Assembly: GCF_004114795.1 (NCBI RefSeq)
Contig: NZ_CP035311.1
Coordinates: 3,410,001-3,474,000, forward strand
Origin: Janthinobacterium sp. 17J80-10
Lineage (GTDB): Bacteria > Pseudomonadota > Gammaproteobacteria > Burkholderiales > Burkholderiaceae_D
Reading direction: 5' to 3'
DNA length: 64,000 nt
In this document: positions 27,312 to 35,920 of the stretch, in pieces
How the letters are laid out: the number at the start of each line of letters is the position of its first letter
Position numbering within the stretch: the stretch's first letter is position 1
Made by a program: the position numbers and the translations under genes
The notes under the pieces: model-generated
What the model saw: the letters and a program-made list of their open reading frames with translations, nothing else
Databases searched by the model: none
What the model was told of the DNA's origin: nothing

Positions 27312-27329
27312 TTGTCATATCACCGTCAT
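27312..27329 (+). promoter_or_regulatory. Pho box upstream of the esterase-like lipoprotein
   Basis: TTGTCAT-ATCA-CCGTCAT, then 10 bp to AACACT (27340-27345). This leaves only a short leader before the three successive ATG codons at 27365-27371 and excludes a start at 27329. Confidence 0.65.
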
Positions 27330-27364
27330 TGCAATTTTCAACACTTGATTTTTCAATAACTGGA

Positions 27365-29614
27365 ATGATGATGATCCGCAATTCACACAAGCATTGGGCC
27401 GCAAGCGCGGTCGCGGTACTGGCAAGTCTGGGAATTCTGTCCGCCTGCGGCGGTTCGGGTGAGAGCGTGCCCTCTGCTGGCACATCCACGACACTGAGCG
27501 GAATTGCTGCAGTTGGCGCGCCACTGGTCGCATCTACCGTGGAATTCCAGTGCGCAGCCGGCAAGCCGGCAAACACGACCACGGCTGCCGATGGCGCATG
27601 GTCTGCCTCGGCAACCGGCATCACCTTGCCCTGCGCCATCGAAGTGTCCGGCGGTACCGCTGGCGGCGTAGCCAACACCGCCAGGCTACATGCCGTTGCC
27701 ACTGCGGCAGGCCTGAATAACGTCACCACGCTGACAACCCTGCTGACTTCCCTGATGGCCGGCCAAGACCCCGCCACCTGGTTTGCCCAACTCAAGACCA
27801 GCCCGGCCGTGCTTGGCAACATCACCGCCGCGGTGCGCACTGGTGCGCTGGAACAATTGGTCGAATTGCTGAAGACCCTGCCGACCCCGGTGGATCTGCC
27901 GGCCGGTTTTGATCCGGTAACGACGAAATTTGAAGCAAAACTCGGCGACAAGTTCGACGCCTTGCTGGAAAAACTCGCGGCCAACGGGATTCCGCTCGCA
28001 GAAATCATCGCTCAGTCAAAGGAAAAAACCCCTGCCTCGCTGACGCTGGCTGCGCTCTCCGGCTTCGGCGGCGATGTGGATGGTACTGGCAAGCTCATCG
28101 ACACCCATGAAATCCCGGCATACGACCCGGCCAGCAAGCGTCTGTTCGTCGTCAACGGCTCCGGCGTGGGCTCAGTCGAAGTCTGGAACATTGCCGATCC
28201 GAAAACACCGGTGCAAGTGGGGACGCTGACCGCTGCGGACTTTGGCACTGGCCTGGCCGGATTCAACAGCGTTGCTGTACACAACGGCGTCGTTGCACTC
28301 GCAATAGAAGCCAGTCCCAAGACCAGCGCCGGCCTGGTGGCGTTCGTCCGTGCCAGCAACCTGAGCATCATCAGCAAGATCGCCGTCGGCGCCCAGCCTG
28401 ACATGGTCACTTTCTCGCCGGACGGCCGCTACGTGCTGTCTGCAAATGAAGGCGAACCAAACAGTTACAACGCGCTCGACTCGGTCGACCCGGAAGGTTC
28501 GGTCAGCATCATCGACGTCAGCGATGTCACAAAACCGGTCGAACGCCGGGCGACTTTCACTGCCTTCAACGGTCAGGAAGCCACGCTGCGCGCAGCCGGC
28601 GTACGCATCTATGGCCCGAACGCCACCGTCGCACAAGACCTCGAACCGGAATATGTGACCGTCAGCGCCGACAGCAAGACAGCCTATGTCACCCTGCAGG
28701 AAAACAATGCAATTGCGGTGGTCGATATCGCCACGGCAAAAGTCACCAAGATCATTCCGCTGGGTTTCAAGGACTTCAACGTTGCCGGCTACGGCATTGA
28801 TGCCAGCGACGAGGATGGCGGTACCAACACCAACACCGGCACGGCAGCAGTCAAGATTGCCACTGTCCCGGTAAAGGGCATGTACCTGCCGGATGGCATC
28901 GCCAACTATACCGTGGGCGGCGTCACCTATCTGGTCACCGCAAACGAGGGGGATGCCCGCGCCGACTGGCCCGGCTTCAACGAAGAAACCCGCGTGCGCG
29001 AGCATTGCGCGGCGGGCGGCATGGACCTGTCGGTATTCGGCGCGAGCGCGGCCAATTTCCTGTTCGACTCCAATCTGGGCCGTCTGCGCATCACCAACAC
29101 GCCGAATGGCGGCAGCACGGGCAAGAACGCTTCCGGCGAATGTAGCGAGCTGTACGCTTTTGGCGGCCGTTCGTTCACGATCTGGAATGCCGCAACCGGG
29201 GCGCGTGTGTTTGACTCCGGCGATGCCTTCGAGACCCTCACCTCCTCCCTGGCAGGCACAAGTGGCTTCGACTTCAAGTTCAACACCAGCCATGACAATA
29301 ACAGCCTCGACAGCCGCAGCCCCACCAAGGGCCCGGAACCGGAATCCGTTGTTCTGCAACGCTTCGGCGCCAAGGTGTTCGCCTTCATCGGCCTGGAGCG
29401 CGTTGGCGGCGTGATGGTGTATGACGTAACGGTGCCGACCGCACCAAAACAAGTGACTTACGTTAATACCCGCACCGGCATCACTGGCGACCGCGGTCCC
29501 GAAGGCTTGATCGTGATCCCGGCTGCAAAGTCGCCCAACGGTGTGCCGCTGCTGGTCGTCGCCAATGAAGTCAGCGGCACCACCCGCCTCTTCGAAATCA
29601 AGCTGACGTACTGA
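27365..29614 (+). CDS. Choice-of-anchor I / esterase-phytase-like secreted lipoprotein
   Basis: A 749-residue secreted protein with a lipoprotein signal peptide (lipobox LSAC near residue 28, followed by GGSG). An N-terminal carboxypeptidase-regulatory-like module (about 40-100) and a helical region (about 110-225) precede a C-terminal beta-propeller. The propeller carries the family motifs YVLSANEGEPNSYNALDSVD, DPEGSVSIIDVSD, TANEGDARADWPGFNEETR and a late ERVGGVMVYD. The fold is that of the choice-of-anchor I / phytase-like esterase group; relatives are often annotated as alkaline phosphatases. Three ATG codons in a row (27365, 27368, 27371) make the exact start uncertain. With its own Pho box it is probably a second phosphate-scavenging enzyme; the substrate is not shown. 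Confidence 0.75.
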   Translation: MMMIRNSHKHWAASAVAVLASLGILSACGGSGESVPSAGTSTTLSGIAAVGAPLVASTVEFQCAAGKPANTTTAADGAWSASATGITLPCAIEVSGGTAGGVANTARLHAVATAAGLNNVTTLTTLLTSLMAGQDPATWFAQLKTSPAVLGNITAAVRTGALEQLVELLKTLPTPVDLPAGFDPVTTKFEAKLGDKFDALLEKLAANGIPLAEIIAQSKEKTPASLTLAALSGFGGDVDGTGKLIDTHEIPAYDPASKRLFVVNGSGVGSVEVWNIADPKTPVQVGTLTAADFGTGLAGFNSVAVHNGVVALAIEASPKTSAGLVAFVRASNLSIISKIAVGAQPDMVTFSPDGRYVLSANEGEPNSYNALDSVDPEGSVSIIDVSDVTKPVERRATFTAFNGQEATLRAAGVRIYGPNATVAQDLEPEYVTVSADSKTAYVTLQENNAIAVVDIATAKVTKIIPLGFKDFNVAGYGIDASDEDGGTNTNTGTAAVKIATVPVKGMYLPDGIANYTVGGVTYLVTANEGDARADWPGFNEETRVREHCAAGGMDLSVFGASAANFLFDSNLGRLRITNTPNGGSTGKNASGECSELYAFGGRSFTIWNAATGARVFDSGDAFETLTSSLAGTSGFDFKFNTSHDNNSLDSRSPTKGPEPESVVLQRFGAKVFAFIGLERVGGVMVYDVTVPTAPKQVTYVNTRTGITGDRGPEGLIVIPAAKSPNGVPLLVVANEVSGTTRLFEIKLTY

Positions 29615-29645
29615 CGCAGGCAAGCCGCGTTCTGTGAAAGGTACC

Positions 29646-29676
29646 GGAAAAGCACCTGCGGGTGCTTTTCCTTTTT
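29646..29676 (+). terminator. Intrinsic terminator
   Basis: Perfect 11-bp stem GGAAAAGCACC / GGTGCTTTTCC around TGCG, followed by five T. Confidence 0.92.
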
Positions 29677-29710
29677 GCCCCGATTGTTGCCTGATAGGCG
29701 CCCAGCAGCG

Positions 29711-29728
29711 ATGTCATTAACCTGTCAT
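29711..29728 (+). promoter_or_regulatory. Pho box and -10 upstream of ppk
   Basis: ATGTCAT-TAAC-CTGTCAT, the closest match to the E. coli consensus in this window, then exactly 10 bp to TAACAT (29739-29744). It would start a leader of about 110 nt before ppk. Confidence 0.8.
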
Positions 29729-29861
29729 ATTTTTACATTAACATTTTGCAAGATATGTGTGTTGCTGACGTCTCAACACCCACCTGAGCATACTGCACGC
29801 GTGTAAAATAAATAACAGAAGTGCCGGCATCCCCGTCCCATAAAACAAGGCTAGCCGCCCC

Positions 29862-32009
29862 GTGGCCAGACCATTACAGCGCAGTCGTATGCCAACATTA
29901 TCGAGCCGCATGGATCAACGTGTAAAAACCGCCAGCAAGCCCGCCGCCGCGGATCCTGCCGAGATTTTCCTGAACCGCGAATTGTCGCAGCTGGCGTTCA
30001 ACCGCCGCGTGCTGGCGCAGGCGGAAGACCGCACCATTCCCCTGCTGGAACGGCTGCGTTTCCTGTGCATCGTCAGCAGCAACCTGGATGAATTCTTTGA
30101 AGTGCGCATCGCCAGCCTGCTCGCGCAAGATCAGCGCGAAGGCAGCACGCCAGGGATGCCGGGGTTCGTCGAGCCGCTCGACCGCATCAGCGAGGAGTGT
30201 CACCAGCTGGTCAAGCGGCAGTACGGACTGCTGAACCATGAAATCCTGCCGCAACTGGCGAACCATGGCATTCGCCTGCTGCGCCATCAGGACCGCAATG
30301 AAGCGCAGCGGGCCTGGGTCAAGGCTTATTTCGAGCGCGAAGTACGGCCGCTGCTGACGCCCATCGGGCTTGATCCGGCCCACCCATTCCCGCAGGTGGT
30401 CAACAAGAGCCTGAACTTCATCGTCGAATTGGCGGGCAAGGACGCCTTTGGCCGCAGCACTGCCATCGCCATCCTGAAGGCGCCACGGGTCCTGCCGCGC
30501 ATAATCAAGTTGCCGCCCGAGCTCTGCGACAACGGCACGGCGTTCTGCCTGCTGTCCTCGGTCATCCATGCCCATGTTGCCGACCTCTTCTCCGGCCGCG
30601 AAGTGCTCGGTTACTCGCAGTTCCGGGTCACCCGCAACAGTGACCTGTGGGTAGACGACGAGGAAGTCAAGAACTTGCGCGAAGCCCTGCAAAGCGAGTT
30701 GCAGACCCGTCCCTTCGGTTTTGCCGTACGCCTGGAAGTGGCGGAGAACTGTCCGCCGCAATTGTCACAGTTCCTGCTGGAACAGTTCGCCATTCCGCCG
30801 CACCGCCTGTATCACGTCGATGGTCCCGTCAACATGGTACGGCTGCTTGAACTCGCCGATTATGTGAATGAGCCGAGCCTGCGCTTCGAGCCGTTTCATC
30901 CTTCCTTTCCGGCGCGCCTGTCCGATGGCAGTATCTTTTCCATACTTGCCAGGCAGGACGTGCTGCTGCATCACCCTTTCCAGTCCTTCCAGCCGGTGGT
31001 GGACTTCATTCGCAGCGCTGCCACCGATCCCAGTGTGCTGGCAATCAAGCAGACCATTTACCGCACCGGCATGAATTCCGACCTGATGGAAGCGCTGATC
31101 GCAGCGGCGCGCCAGGGCAAGGAAGTCACGGTGATCGTCGAATTGATGGCGCGCTTTGACGAGGAAGCCAACATCAACTGGGCAGAACGCCTAGAACGTG
31201 TTGGTGCGCAAGTCGTTTATGGCGTCGTCGGCCTCAAGACCCATGCCAAGCTGGCGCTGGTGCTGCGCCGCGAAGAAGGCGGACTGCGCTACTATGCCCA
31301 TCTCGGCACAGGCAACTATCATCCGACCACCACCAAGTTCTATACCGACTTTGGCCTGCTGACGTCGCGCCCGGAATTGACGCGCGACGTCAATGAAGTG
31401 TTCCTGCACCTGACCAGCCTGGCCAGGCCCAAGAAGCTCAATCACCTGTGGCTGGCGCCATTTACGCTGCAGAAGGAATTGATCCGGCTGATCCAGAACG
31501 AAGCGCGCATCGCCCGTGAGGGCCGTCCGGGACGCATCATCGCCAAGATGAATGCGCTGCTGGATGAATCCGTCATCCGCGCGCTTTATGATGCATCAGG
31601 CGCCGGTGTCAAGATCGACCTGATCGTACGCGGCGCCTGTGCCCTGCGCCCCGGCGTACCAGGCCTGTCGGAAAACATCCGGGTGCGCTCGATCATTGGC
31701 CGCTTCCTGGAACATACCCGGATCTTTTACTTCCGCAACGACCTGGCGCACGATGTTTACCTGTCCAGCGCGGACTGGATGAGCCGCAACCTGTTCCGGC
31801 GCATCGAAGTTGCCTTTCCCGTGCTCGACAAGACGCTCAAGAAGCGCGTGATCGCCGAGGGCTTGAACCCTTATGTGAAGGATAACCTGAACGCCTGGGA
31901 ACTTGCCCCGGATGGCAGCTATCATCAGAAGAAGGCGCGCGGCAAACAAAAGGCGTTTGGCGCGCAACAGTCGCTGATGCACACCGTTGGTTCACCCTTG
32001 TCAAAGTAA
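29862..32009 (+). CDS. ppk: Polyphosphate kinase Ppk1
   Basis: Makes polyphosphate from the terminal phosphate of ATP, reversibly. The 715-residue protein has the four-domain layout of Ppk1: N-terminal FLNRELSQLAFNRRVLAQ, the SSNLDEFFEVR helix, the phospholipase-D-like catalytic half with HLGTGNYHPTTTKFYTDFGLLT (catalytic His in GNYH), and RIFYFRNDLAHDVYLSSADWM near the C-terminus. The start is uncertain: the GTG at 29862 has AAGG 11 bp upstream, while ATG codons at 29889 and 29910 lack a site; the conserved part begins about residue 30. sixA follows after 3 bp, so the two are cotranscribed from the Pho box upstream. Confidence 0.94.
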   Translation: MARPLQRSRMPTLSSRMDQRVKTASKPAAADPAEIFLNRELSQLAFNRRVLAQAEDRTIPLLERLRFLCIVSSNLDEFFEVRIASLLAQDQREGSTPGMPGFVEPLDRISEECHQLVKRQYGLLNHEILPQLANHGIRLLRHQDRNEAQRAWVKAYFEREVRPLLTPIGLDPAHPFPQVVNKSLNFIVELAGKDAFGRSTAIAILKAPRVLPRIIKLPPELCDNGTAFCLLSSVIHAHVADLFSGREVLGYSQFRVTRNSDLWVDDEEVKNLREALQSELQTRPFGFAVRLEVAENCPPQLSQFLLEQFAIPPHRLYHVDGPVNMVRLLELADYVNEPSLRFEPFHPSFPARLSDGSIFSILARQDVLLHHPFQSFQPVVDFIRSAATDPSVLAIKQTIYRTGMNSDLMEALIAAARQGKEVTVIVELMARFDEEANINWAERLERVGAQVVYGVVGLKTHAKLALVLRREEGGLRYYAHLGTGNYHPTTTKFYTDFGLLTSRPELTRDVNEVFLHLTSLARPKKLNHLWLAPFTLQKELIRLIQNEARIAREGRPGRIIAKMNALLDESVIRALYDASGAGVKIDLIVRGACALRPGVPGLSENIRVRSIIGRFLEHTRIFYFRNDLAHDVYLSSADWMSRNLFRRIEVAFPVLDKTLKKRVIAEGLNPYVKDNLNAWELAPDGSYHQKKARGKQKAFGAQQSLMHTVGSPLSK

Positions 32010-32012
32010 ATC

Positions 32013-32471
32013 ATGGATATCGTGCTCTGGCGTCACGCAGAAGCTGAGCCGGGGGAACCCGATGAAGGACGCGTTCTGACGCCGAAGGGCATACGCCAGG
32101 CGCAAAAAATGGCGCAGTGGCTTGAGCGCAACCTGCCGAGCCGCTGCCGCATTCTCGTCAGCCCCACCGTACGTACACTGCAGACTGCGCAGGCGCTGGA
32201 GCGCAAGTTCAGGATTTGCCCGGAAATCGCCCCCGATGCCACACCCGAAACCTTGCTCGCTGCCGCCCATTGGCCGGAGGGGAAGGAGCCCGTATTACTG
32301 GTCGGCCATCAGCCGACACTGGGGCAGGCTGCCGCCCTGCTGCTGACGGGCAGCACGCAAGACTGGACGGTGCGCAAGGGGAATGTCTGGTGGATCGCCC
32401 AGCGCGAACGGGAAGCCATGAACAGCAATTACCTCAAAGCCATGATCGCGCCAGACCTGGTAATGAAATAG
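32013..32471 (+). CDS. sixA: Phosphohistidine phosphatase SixA
   Basis: Small (152-residue) histidine-phosphatase-family enzyme that removes phosphate from phosphohistidine on signalling proteins. The catalytic start is DIVLWRHAEAEPGEPDEG (RHA in place of RHG), with LTPKGIRQAQKMAQWL and the second catalytic His in LLVGHQPTLGQAAALL. In E. coli SixA acts on the nitrogen-related phosphotransferase NPr or ArcB. The 3-bp gap after ppk implies translational coupling, and the ppk-sixA pair is common in this order of bacteria. It is convergent with the agt gene, 29 bp away. Confidence 0.9.
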   Translation: MDIVLWRHAEAEPGEPDEGRVLTPKGIRQAQKMAQWLERNLPSRCRILVSPTVRTLQTAQALERKFRICPEIAPDATPETLLAAAHWPEGKEPVLLVGHQPTLGQAAALLLTGSTQDWTVRKGNVWWIAQREREAMNSNYLKAMIAPDLVMK

Positions 32472-32500
32472 GCGCCAGGCACCTGGTTCATTATCTGCCA

Positions 32501-33571
32501 TCACGCAATTTTCGAATCGCCCAGATCCCCCAACTGCAATATCGATGCCGGGAATGCTGCCGCAGGCCGCGACTTGACGGCAGGTCGCAGATTGCGAAGA
32601 AATTGCTGCGTTGATGCTTCCCACGAATACTTCAGGGCATGCTGACGCACCTGTTCTCGCGGCAGGCTCATTGCCTCGAAACAGGCACGCTGAAGGTCAT
32701 TATCGAGCACGCCGGTAATGCCCTGTTCCACCACGTCGATGGGACCGGGAACCGGATACGCAGCGACAGGGACGCCGCAGGCCATGGCTTCCAGCATGAC
32801 CAGCCCAAAAGTATCGGTTGTACTGGGAAACACCAGCACATCGGCACAGTTGTAGTAGGGTGTCAGCTTGTCGTTCGTGCGCGCGCCCAGAAAGCGCGCT
32901 GCAGGATAGCGCTGTTCCAGCTTTTCGCGTTGCGGGCCATCGCCGATCACCCACTTACTACCGGGCAATTCCATGTTGAGGAATGCCTCGATGTTCTTTT
33001 CGACTGCCAGCCGGCCGACATACAGATACAACGGGCGCGGAATGCCGGCATGATCGCGCAGCGCCGGCTTGAAACGTTCCGTGTCGACCCCCCGCCCCCA
33101 CAACACCAGGTTATCGAAACCGCGCTCGGCCAGCCCGCGCATGACGGCCGGAGTGGCAACCATGACCGCGCTGGCCGGCTCGTGGAACCAGCGCAGCCAG
33201 CGATAGCTCAGGCGCAAAGGGAGCATGAATCGGGCGCGGATATACTCGGGGAACCGGGTATGGTAGGACGTCGTGAAACGCAAGCCATTGCGCAGGCAAT
33301 AAGCGCGCGCGGCCAGGCCGATCGGCCCCTCGGTAGCGATATGGATGCAATCCGGTGCAAAGGCCTCGATGGCGGCGGCAGCCTTCCGGTTGGGGCGGTA
33401 GGCCAGGCGGATTTCCGGATAGGTCGGACATGAAAATGTCCTGAACCCCTCTGCCGACAGGACCATCACTTCATGTCCCAGGCGCTGCAGGCGTTCCCGC
33501 GTCGCCATGAGTGTATTGACGACGCCATTGACTTGCGGGGCCCAGGCGTCGGTGGCGATTACAATGCGCAT
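32501..33571 (-). CDS. Family-4 glycosyltransferase, Agt-like
   Basis: A 356-residue GT-B glycosyltransferase. MRIVIATDAWAPQVNGVVNT at the N-terminus is the acceptor half; PLYLYVGRLAVEKNIEAFL and TFGLVMLEAMACGVPVAAYP are the donor-binding half with the EX7E motif. I chose the ATG at 33571, preceded by GAGGAA and overlapping the end of the phosphoesterase gene by 13 bp; a longer in-frame reading lies inside that gene. In alphaproteobacteria and marine bacteria PlcP and Agt genes lie side by side: PlcP cuts phospholipids to diacylglycerol and Agt adds sugar, giving phosphorus-free glycolipids. The order here (olsB, phosphoesterase, glycosyltransferase behind a Pho box) matches that. Sugar donor and product are untested. 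Confidence 0.8.
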   Translation of the reverse strand: MRIVIATDAWAPQVNGVVNTLMATRERLQRLGHEVMVLSAEGFRTFSCPTYPEIRLAYRPNRKAAAAIEAFAPDCIHIATEGPIGLAARAYCLRNGLRFTTSYHTRFPEYIRARFMLPLRLSYRWLRWFHEPASAVMVATPAVMRGLAERGFDNLVLWGRGVDTERFKPALRDHAGIPRPLYLYVGRLAVEKNIEAFLNMELPGSKWVIGDGPQREKLEQRYPAARFLGARTNDKLTPYYNCADVLVFPSTTDTFGLVMLEAMACGVPVAAYPVPGPIDVVEQGITGVLDNDLQRACFEAMSLPREQVRQHALKYSWEASTQQFLRNLRPAVKSRPAAAFPASILQLGDLGDSKIA

Positions 33572-34437
33572 AGTTCCTCGCTGGTCACTGCTTTGGACTG
33601 CTTTTGCAGCCCCATGATTTCTTGCCATGTGACCAGGCGCAGTCCGCCGTCCAGGTCCTCGACCAGCGCTGACAGGCTTTCCACCCAATCCCCGTCATTG
33701 CAATACGTGATGCCGTCGATATCGCGGATTTCGGGCTTGTGGATATGGCCGCAGATGACGCCATCCAGCCCCTTCTTCCTGGCTTCCGCCGCCAGCGCAT
33801 GCTCGAAGGAACTGATGTAGCTGACGGCATTCTTGACCTTCAGCTTCAGGTATTGCGACAGCGACCAGTACGGCAGGCCGGCGCGGGCGCGCCAGCTGTT
33901 GTAGACCTGGTTGAATTTCAGGATCACGGTATACAGGCTGTCGCCCACATAGGCCAGCCACTTCGCGCAGGCGATGACGCCATCGAAGCGGTCGCCGTGC
34001 AACACCAGCATGCGCTTGCCCTGCGCCGTTACATGCACGTGCTCGTCGCGGATGCGGATGCCGCCGAAGTCAAGGTCGATGAACTGGCGCACCACCTCAT
34101 CATGGTTGCCAGGCACGAATATGACCTCGGTGCCTTTCTTTGCCTTTTTCAGGACGGTCTGGACCACGTTGTTATGGGCCTGGTCCCAGTACCAGCGTCG
34201 CTTGAGTTGCCAGCCATCGATGATATCGCCAACCAGATACAGCGTTTGCGATTCAGTTGCTCGCAAGAATTCCAGGAGCCTGGCTGCCTGGCAACCAGTG
34301 GTGCCAAGATGGATATCGGAGATCCAGATGGTGCGAAAGCGCGTGCCCTCGCGCATGCGCCGGTGCGCCGTCGCACGCTTTGCCGCGTCCAGTTGCTCGC
34401 GCAATGCGTCCGCCAGAAACTGGTCGCGCGGCTTCAT
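33559..34437 (-). CDS. plcP: Calcineurin-like metallophosphoesterase, PlcP-like
   Basis: A 292-residue metallophosphoesterase with the full set of metal motifs: WISDIHLG, LVGDIIDGW, FVPGNHDE, LHGDRFD and ICGHIHKP. The LpxH family (UDP-diacylglucosamine hydrolase) is similar and many homologues carry that name. Here the neighbours favour PlcP, the phosphate-starvation phospholipase C that releases diacylglycerol from membrane phospholipids. It overlaps olsB by 4 bp (ATGA type) and the glycosyltransferase by 13 bp, so all three are translated together. An insertion between FDGVIACAKWLAYVGDSLY and SFEHALAAEARKKG could be the lipid-binding helical cap. The LpxH alternative cannot be excluded without an alignment. 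Confidence 0.75.
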   Translation of the reverse strand: MKPRDQFLADALREQLDAAKRATAHRRMREGTRFRTIWISDIHLGTTGCQAARLLEFLRATESQTLYLVGDIIDGWQLKRRWYWDQAHNNVVQTVLKKAKKGTEVIFVPGNHDEVVRQFIDLDFGGIRIRDEHVHVTAQGKRMLVLHGDRFDGVIACAKWLAYVGDSLYTVILKFNQVYNSWRARAGLPYWSLSQYLKLKVKNAVSYISSFEHALAAEARKKGLDGVICGHIHKPEIRDIDGITYCNDGDWVESLSALVEDLDGGLRLVTWQEIMGLQKQSKAVTSEELCAL

Positions 34438-35204
34438 GCTGCGCGCGCTTCCAGGAAGTGCTTCGCATAGCGCGATTCAAGCTTGGCCAGAGGCATCAGC
34501 ATGAACAGGTCGATGCAATTGAAATCGGGATCCCAGGCCGGCTCGCCGCACACCCAGGCGCCACTGCGAAGGTAACCCTTGATCAGCGGCGGAATGTAGG
34601 CGCCGGCAAGCTCGGGCGGGCGCTCGCCCACGGGAAAGGGCAGGCGTGGTCGCACGCGGTATTCAGCCGGCGCAATGTTATTCGCATTTAAGGTATGGTA
34701 AAGCGCCAGCGCATTCTGGCCGCCATCCGAGAGGCTGACGCTGGCACAACCGATCAGGTAGTGGCAATTTTCCTTTTGCAGGTACTCGGCCAGCCCCGCC
34801 CACAGCAGCATGATGACCGAGCCGCTGCGATAGTCCGGATGGATGCAGGCGCGTCCCGCTTCCGCCATGTTCGGGCGCATGTGATTCAGGCGAGTCAGCT
34901 CGAACTCTTGCTCGGAGTAGTAAAGGCCGACGCGGCGCGCCGCATGCGGGCTCAGGACGCGGTAGGTGCCGACTACTTGCAGCGACCGCGCGTCGCGCAC
35001 GATCAGGTGATCGCAATGTTCGTCGAACTCGTCGCGGTCCAGGCGCTCGGCATTGGCAAGCGCCGAAAGTCCCATGCCTTCGACAAAGACCTGGTAACGC
35101 AAACGCTGCACCTCGCGCACCTCTTCCGGGGTGCTGGCGAGACTGAGGACGAACTTCGAGGAACTGGAGAGGTTTTCCGCTGGAGCCGTGTTCAGTTGAC
35201 GCAT
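34434..35204 (-). CDS. olsB: OlsB-like ornithine N-acyltransferase
   Basis: A 256-residue GNAT-fold enzyme of the OlsB/hemolysin-acetyltransferase family, predicted to move a 3-hydroxyacyl group from acyl carrier protein to ornithine, the first step of ornithine lipid synthesis. Landmarks are VQRLRYQVFVEGMGLSA, DEFDEHCDHLIVRD, VVGTYRVLSPHAARRVG, EAGRACIHPDYRSGSVIMLL and FNCIDLFMLMPLAKL. The partner acyltransferase OlsA is not in the window. It is first in an operon with the PlcP-like and Agt-like genes, directly behind a three-repeat Pho box. Ornithine lipids replace phospholipids during phosphate starvation in several proteobacteria, so position and family agree. Confidence 0.82.
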   Translation of the reverse strand: MRQLNTAPAENLSSSSKFVLSLASTPEEVREVQRLRYQVFVEGMGLSALANAERLDRDEFDEHCDHLIVRDARSLQVVGTYRVLSPHAARRVGLYYSEQEFELTRLNHMRPNMAEAGRACIHPDYRSGSVIMLLWAGLAEYLQKENCHYLIGCASVSLSDGGQNALALYHTLNANNIAPAEYRVRPRLPFPVGERPPELAGAYIPPLIKGYLRSGAWVCGEPAWDPDFNCIDLFMLMPLAKLESRYAKHFLEARAA

Positions 35205-35259
35205 GGATCATCCTGGTTATGAAGATGAGCCAAGCGTAACGACGGATTACTTCCAGAAA

Positions 35260-35288
35260 ATGACAGCTCCGTGTCAATTCCATGACAT
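35260..35288 (-). promoter_or_regulatory. Pho box (three phased repeats) and -10 upstream of olsB-plcP-agt
   Basis: On the minus strand ATGTCAT-GGAA-TTGACAC-GGAG-CTGTCAT, three good repeats on an 11-bp period, then exactly 10 bp to TAATCC (35244-35249). The start of transcription would be near 35237, about 33 bp before the olsB ATG. Confidence 0.8.
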
Positions 35289-35367
35289 GACAACACCCTG
35301 CAAGGCCAGCGCAGGCTTGCCCTGCAGGGCGGGGTGTCTTGCGGCGGTTAGGCTGCCTTACTTGGCC

Positions 35368-35907
35368 TTACTTGGCCTTGCGGGGCCGGCCTGCCTTCAG
35401 TGCTGGCAAGGTCGTGAGAATCTGCTTGAGTTTAGCCACGTCCGCCTGCTGCAGCAGCACCACGCCAACCCGCAACAGTTCGCTTTTCTTGACTTCAAAA
35501 CCGGATTTGATGCACGCCTTCTTGAGGTCGACCAGAACCTGGTATTCGGCTTCCGGCATGGTGAAACTGTCGCGCACCAGCTTCGGCTTCTTGATTTTTT
35601 CGCGTGTCGCTTCGACAGCCTTGGTTGCCGACCTGGACCCGGCATTGTCAGCCGTGGCAAGCGGCATGCTGGCTGCCGTGTTCTGTTTTGCCGCCGCGGC
35701 CGGCTTGGCCGCCGCGGCCGGCTTGGCCGCCGCGGCCGGCTTGGCCGCAGCCTTGGGAGCTGCTTTGGCGGCGGGCTTCACAATTTCAGTCGAGACGGGC
35801 TTGGCAGAGGCTTTAACGGCGGATTTTGCGGCGACTTTCACCGGCGCTTTTGCCGGGGTTTTCGCTGGCAACTTGGCGACGGATTTGCTGGGGGACTTGG
35901 CTGGCAT
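35368..35907 (-). CDS. Histone-H1-like Lys/Ala-rich protein
   Basis: A 179-residue protein in two parts. Residues 1-80 are nearly all Lys, Ala, Pro and Val (KSPSKSVAKLPAKTPAKAPV, then repeated KPAAAA), like the histone-H1-like tails of AlgP- and Hc1-type proteins and expected to bind DNA or polyanions without fixed fold. Residues about 100-179 look folded (KKPKLVRDSFTMPEAEYQVL, then SELLRVGVVLLQQADVAKLK) and end in a basic GRPRKAK. The C-terminal part resembles small domains found on PhaM-like or nucleoid-associated proteins, but I cannot name it. It lies between olsB and ppx with its own AT-rich upstream region. Binding polyphosphate or DNA is speculation. Confidence 0.7.
   Translation of the reverse strand: MPAKSPSKSVAKLPAKTPAKAPVKVAAKSAVKASAKPVSTEIVKPAAKAAPKAAAKPAAAAKPAAAAKPAAAAKQNTAASMPLATADNAGSRSATKAVEATREKIKKPKLVRDSFTMPEAEYQVLVDLKKACIKSGFEVKKSELLRVGVVLLQQADVAKLKQILTTLPALKAGRPRKAK
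35690..35751 (-). repeat. 18-bp tandem repeat in the Lys/Ala-rich gene
   Basis: Three identical 18-bp units (35690-35707, 35708-35725, 35726-35743) plus a partial fourth encode the repeated KPAAAA. Copy number could vary by slippage without a frameshift. Confidence 0.85.
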
Positions 35908-35920
35908 TTTGCATCCTCAT

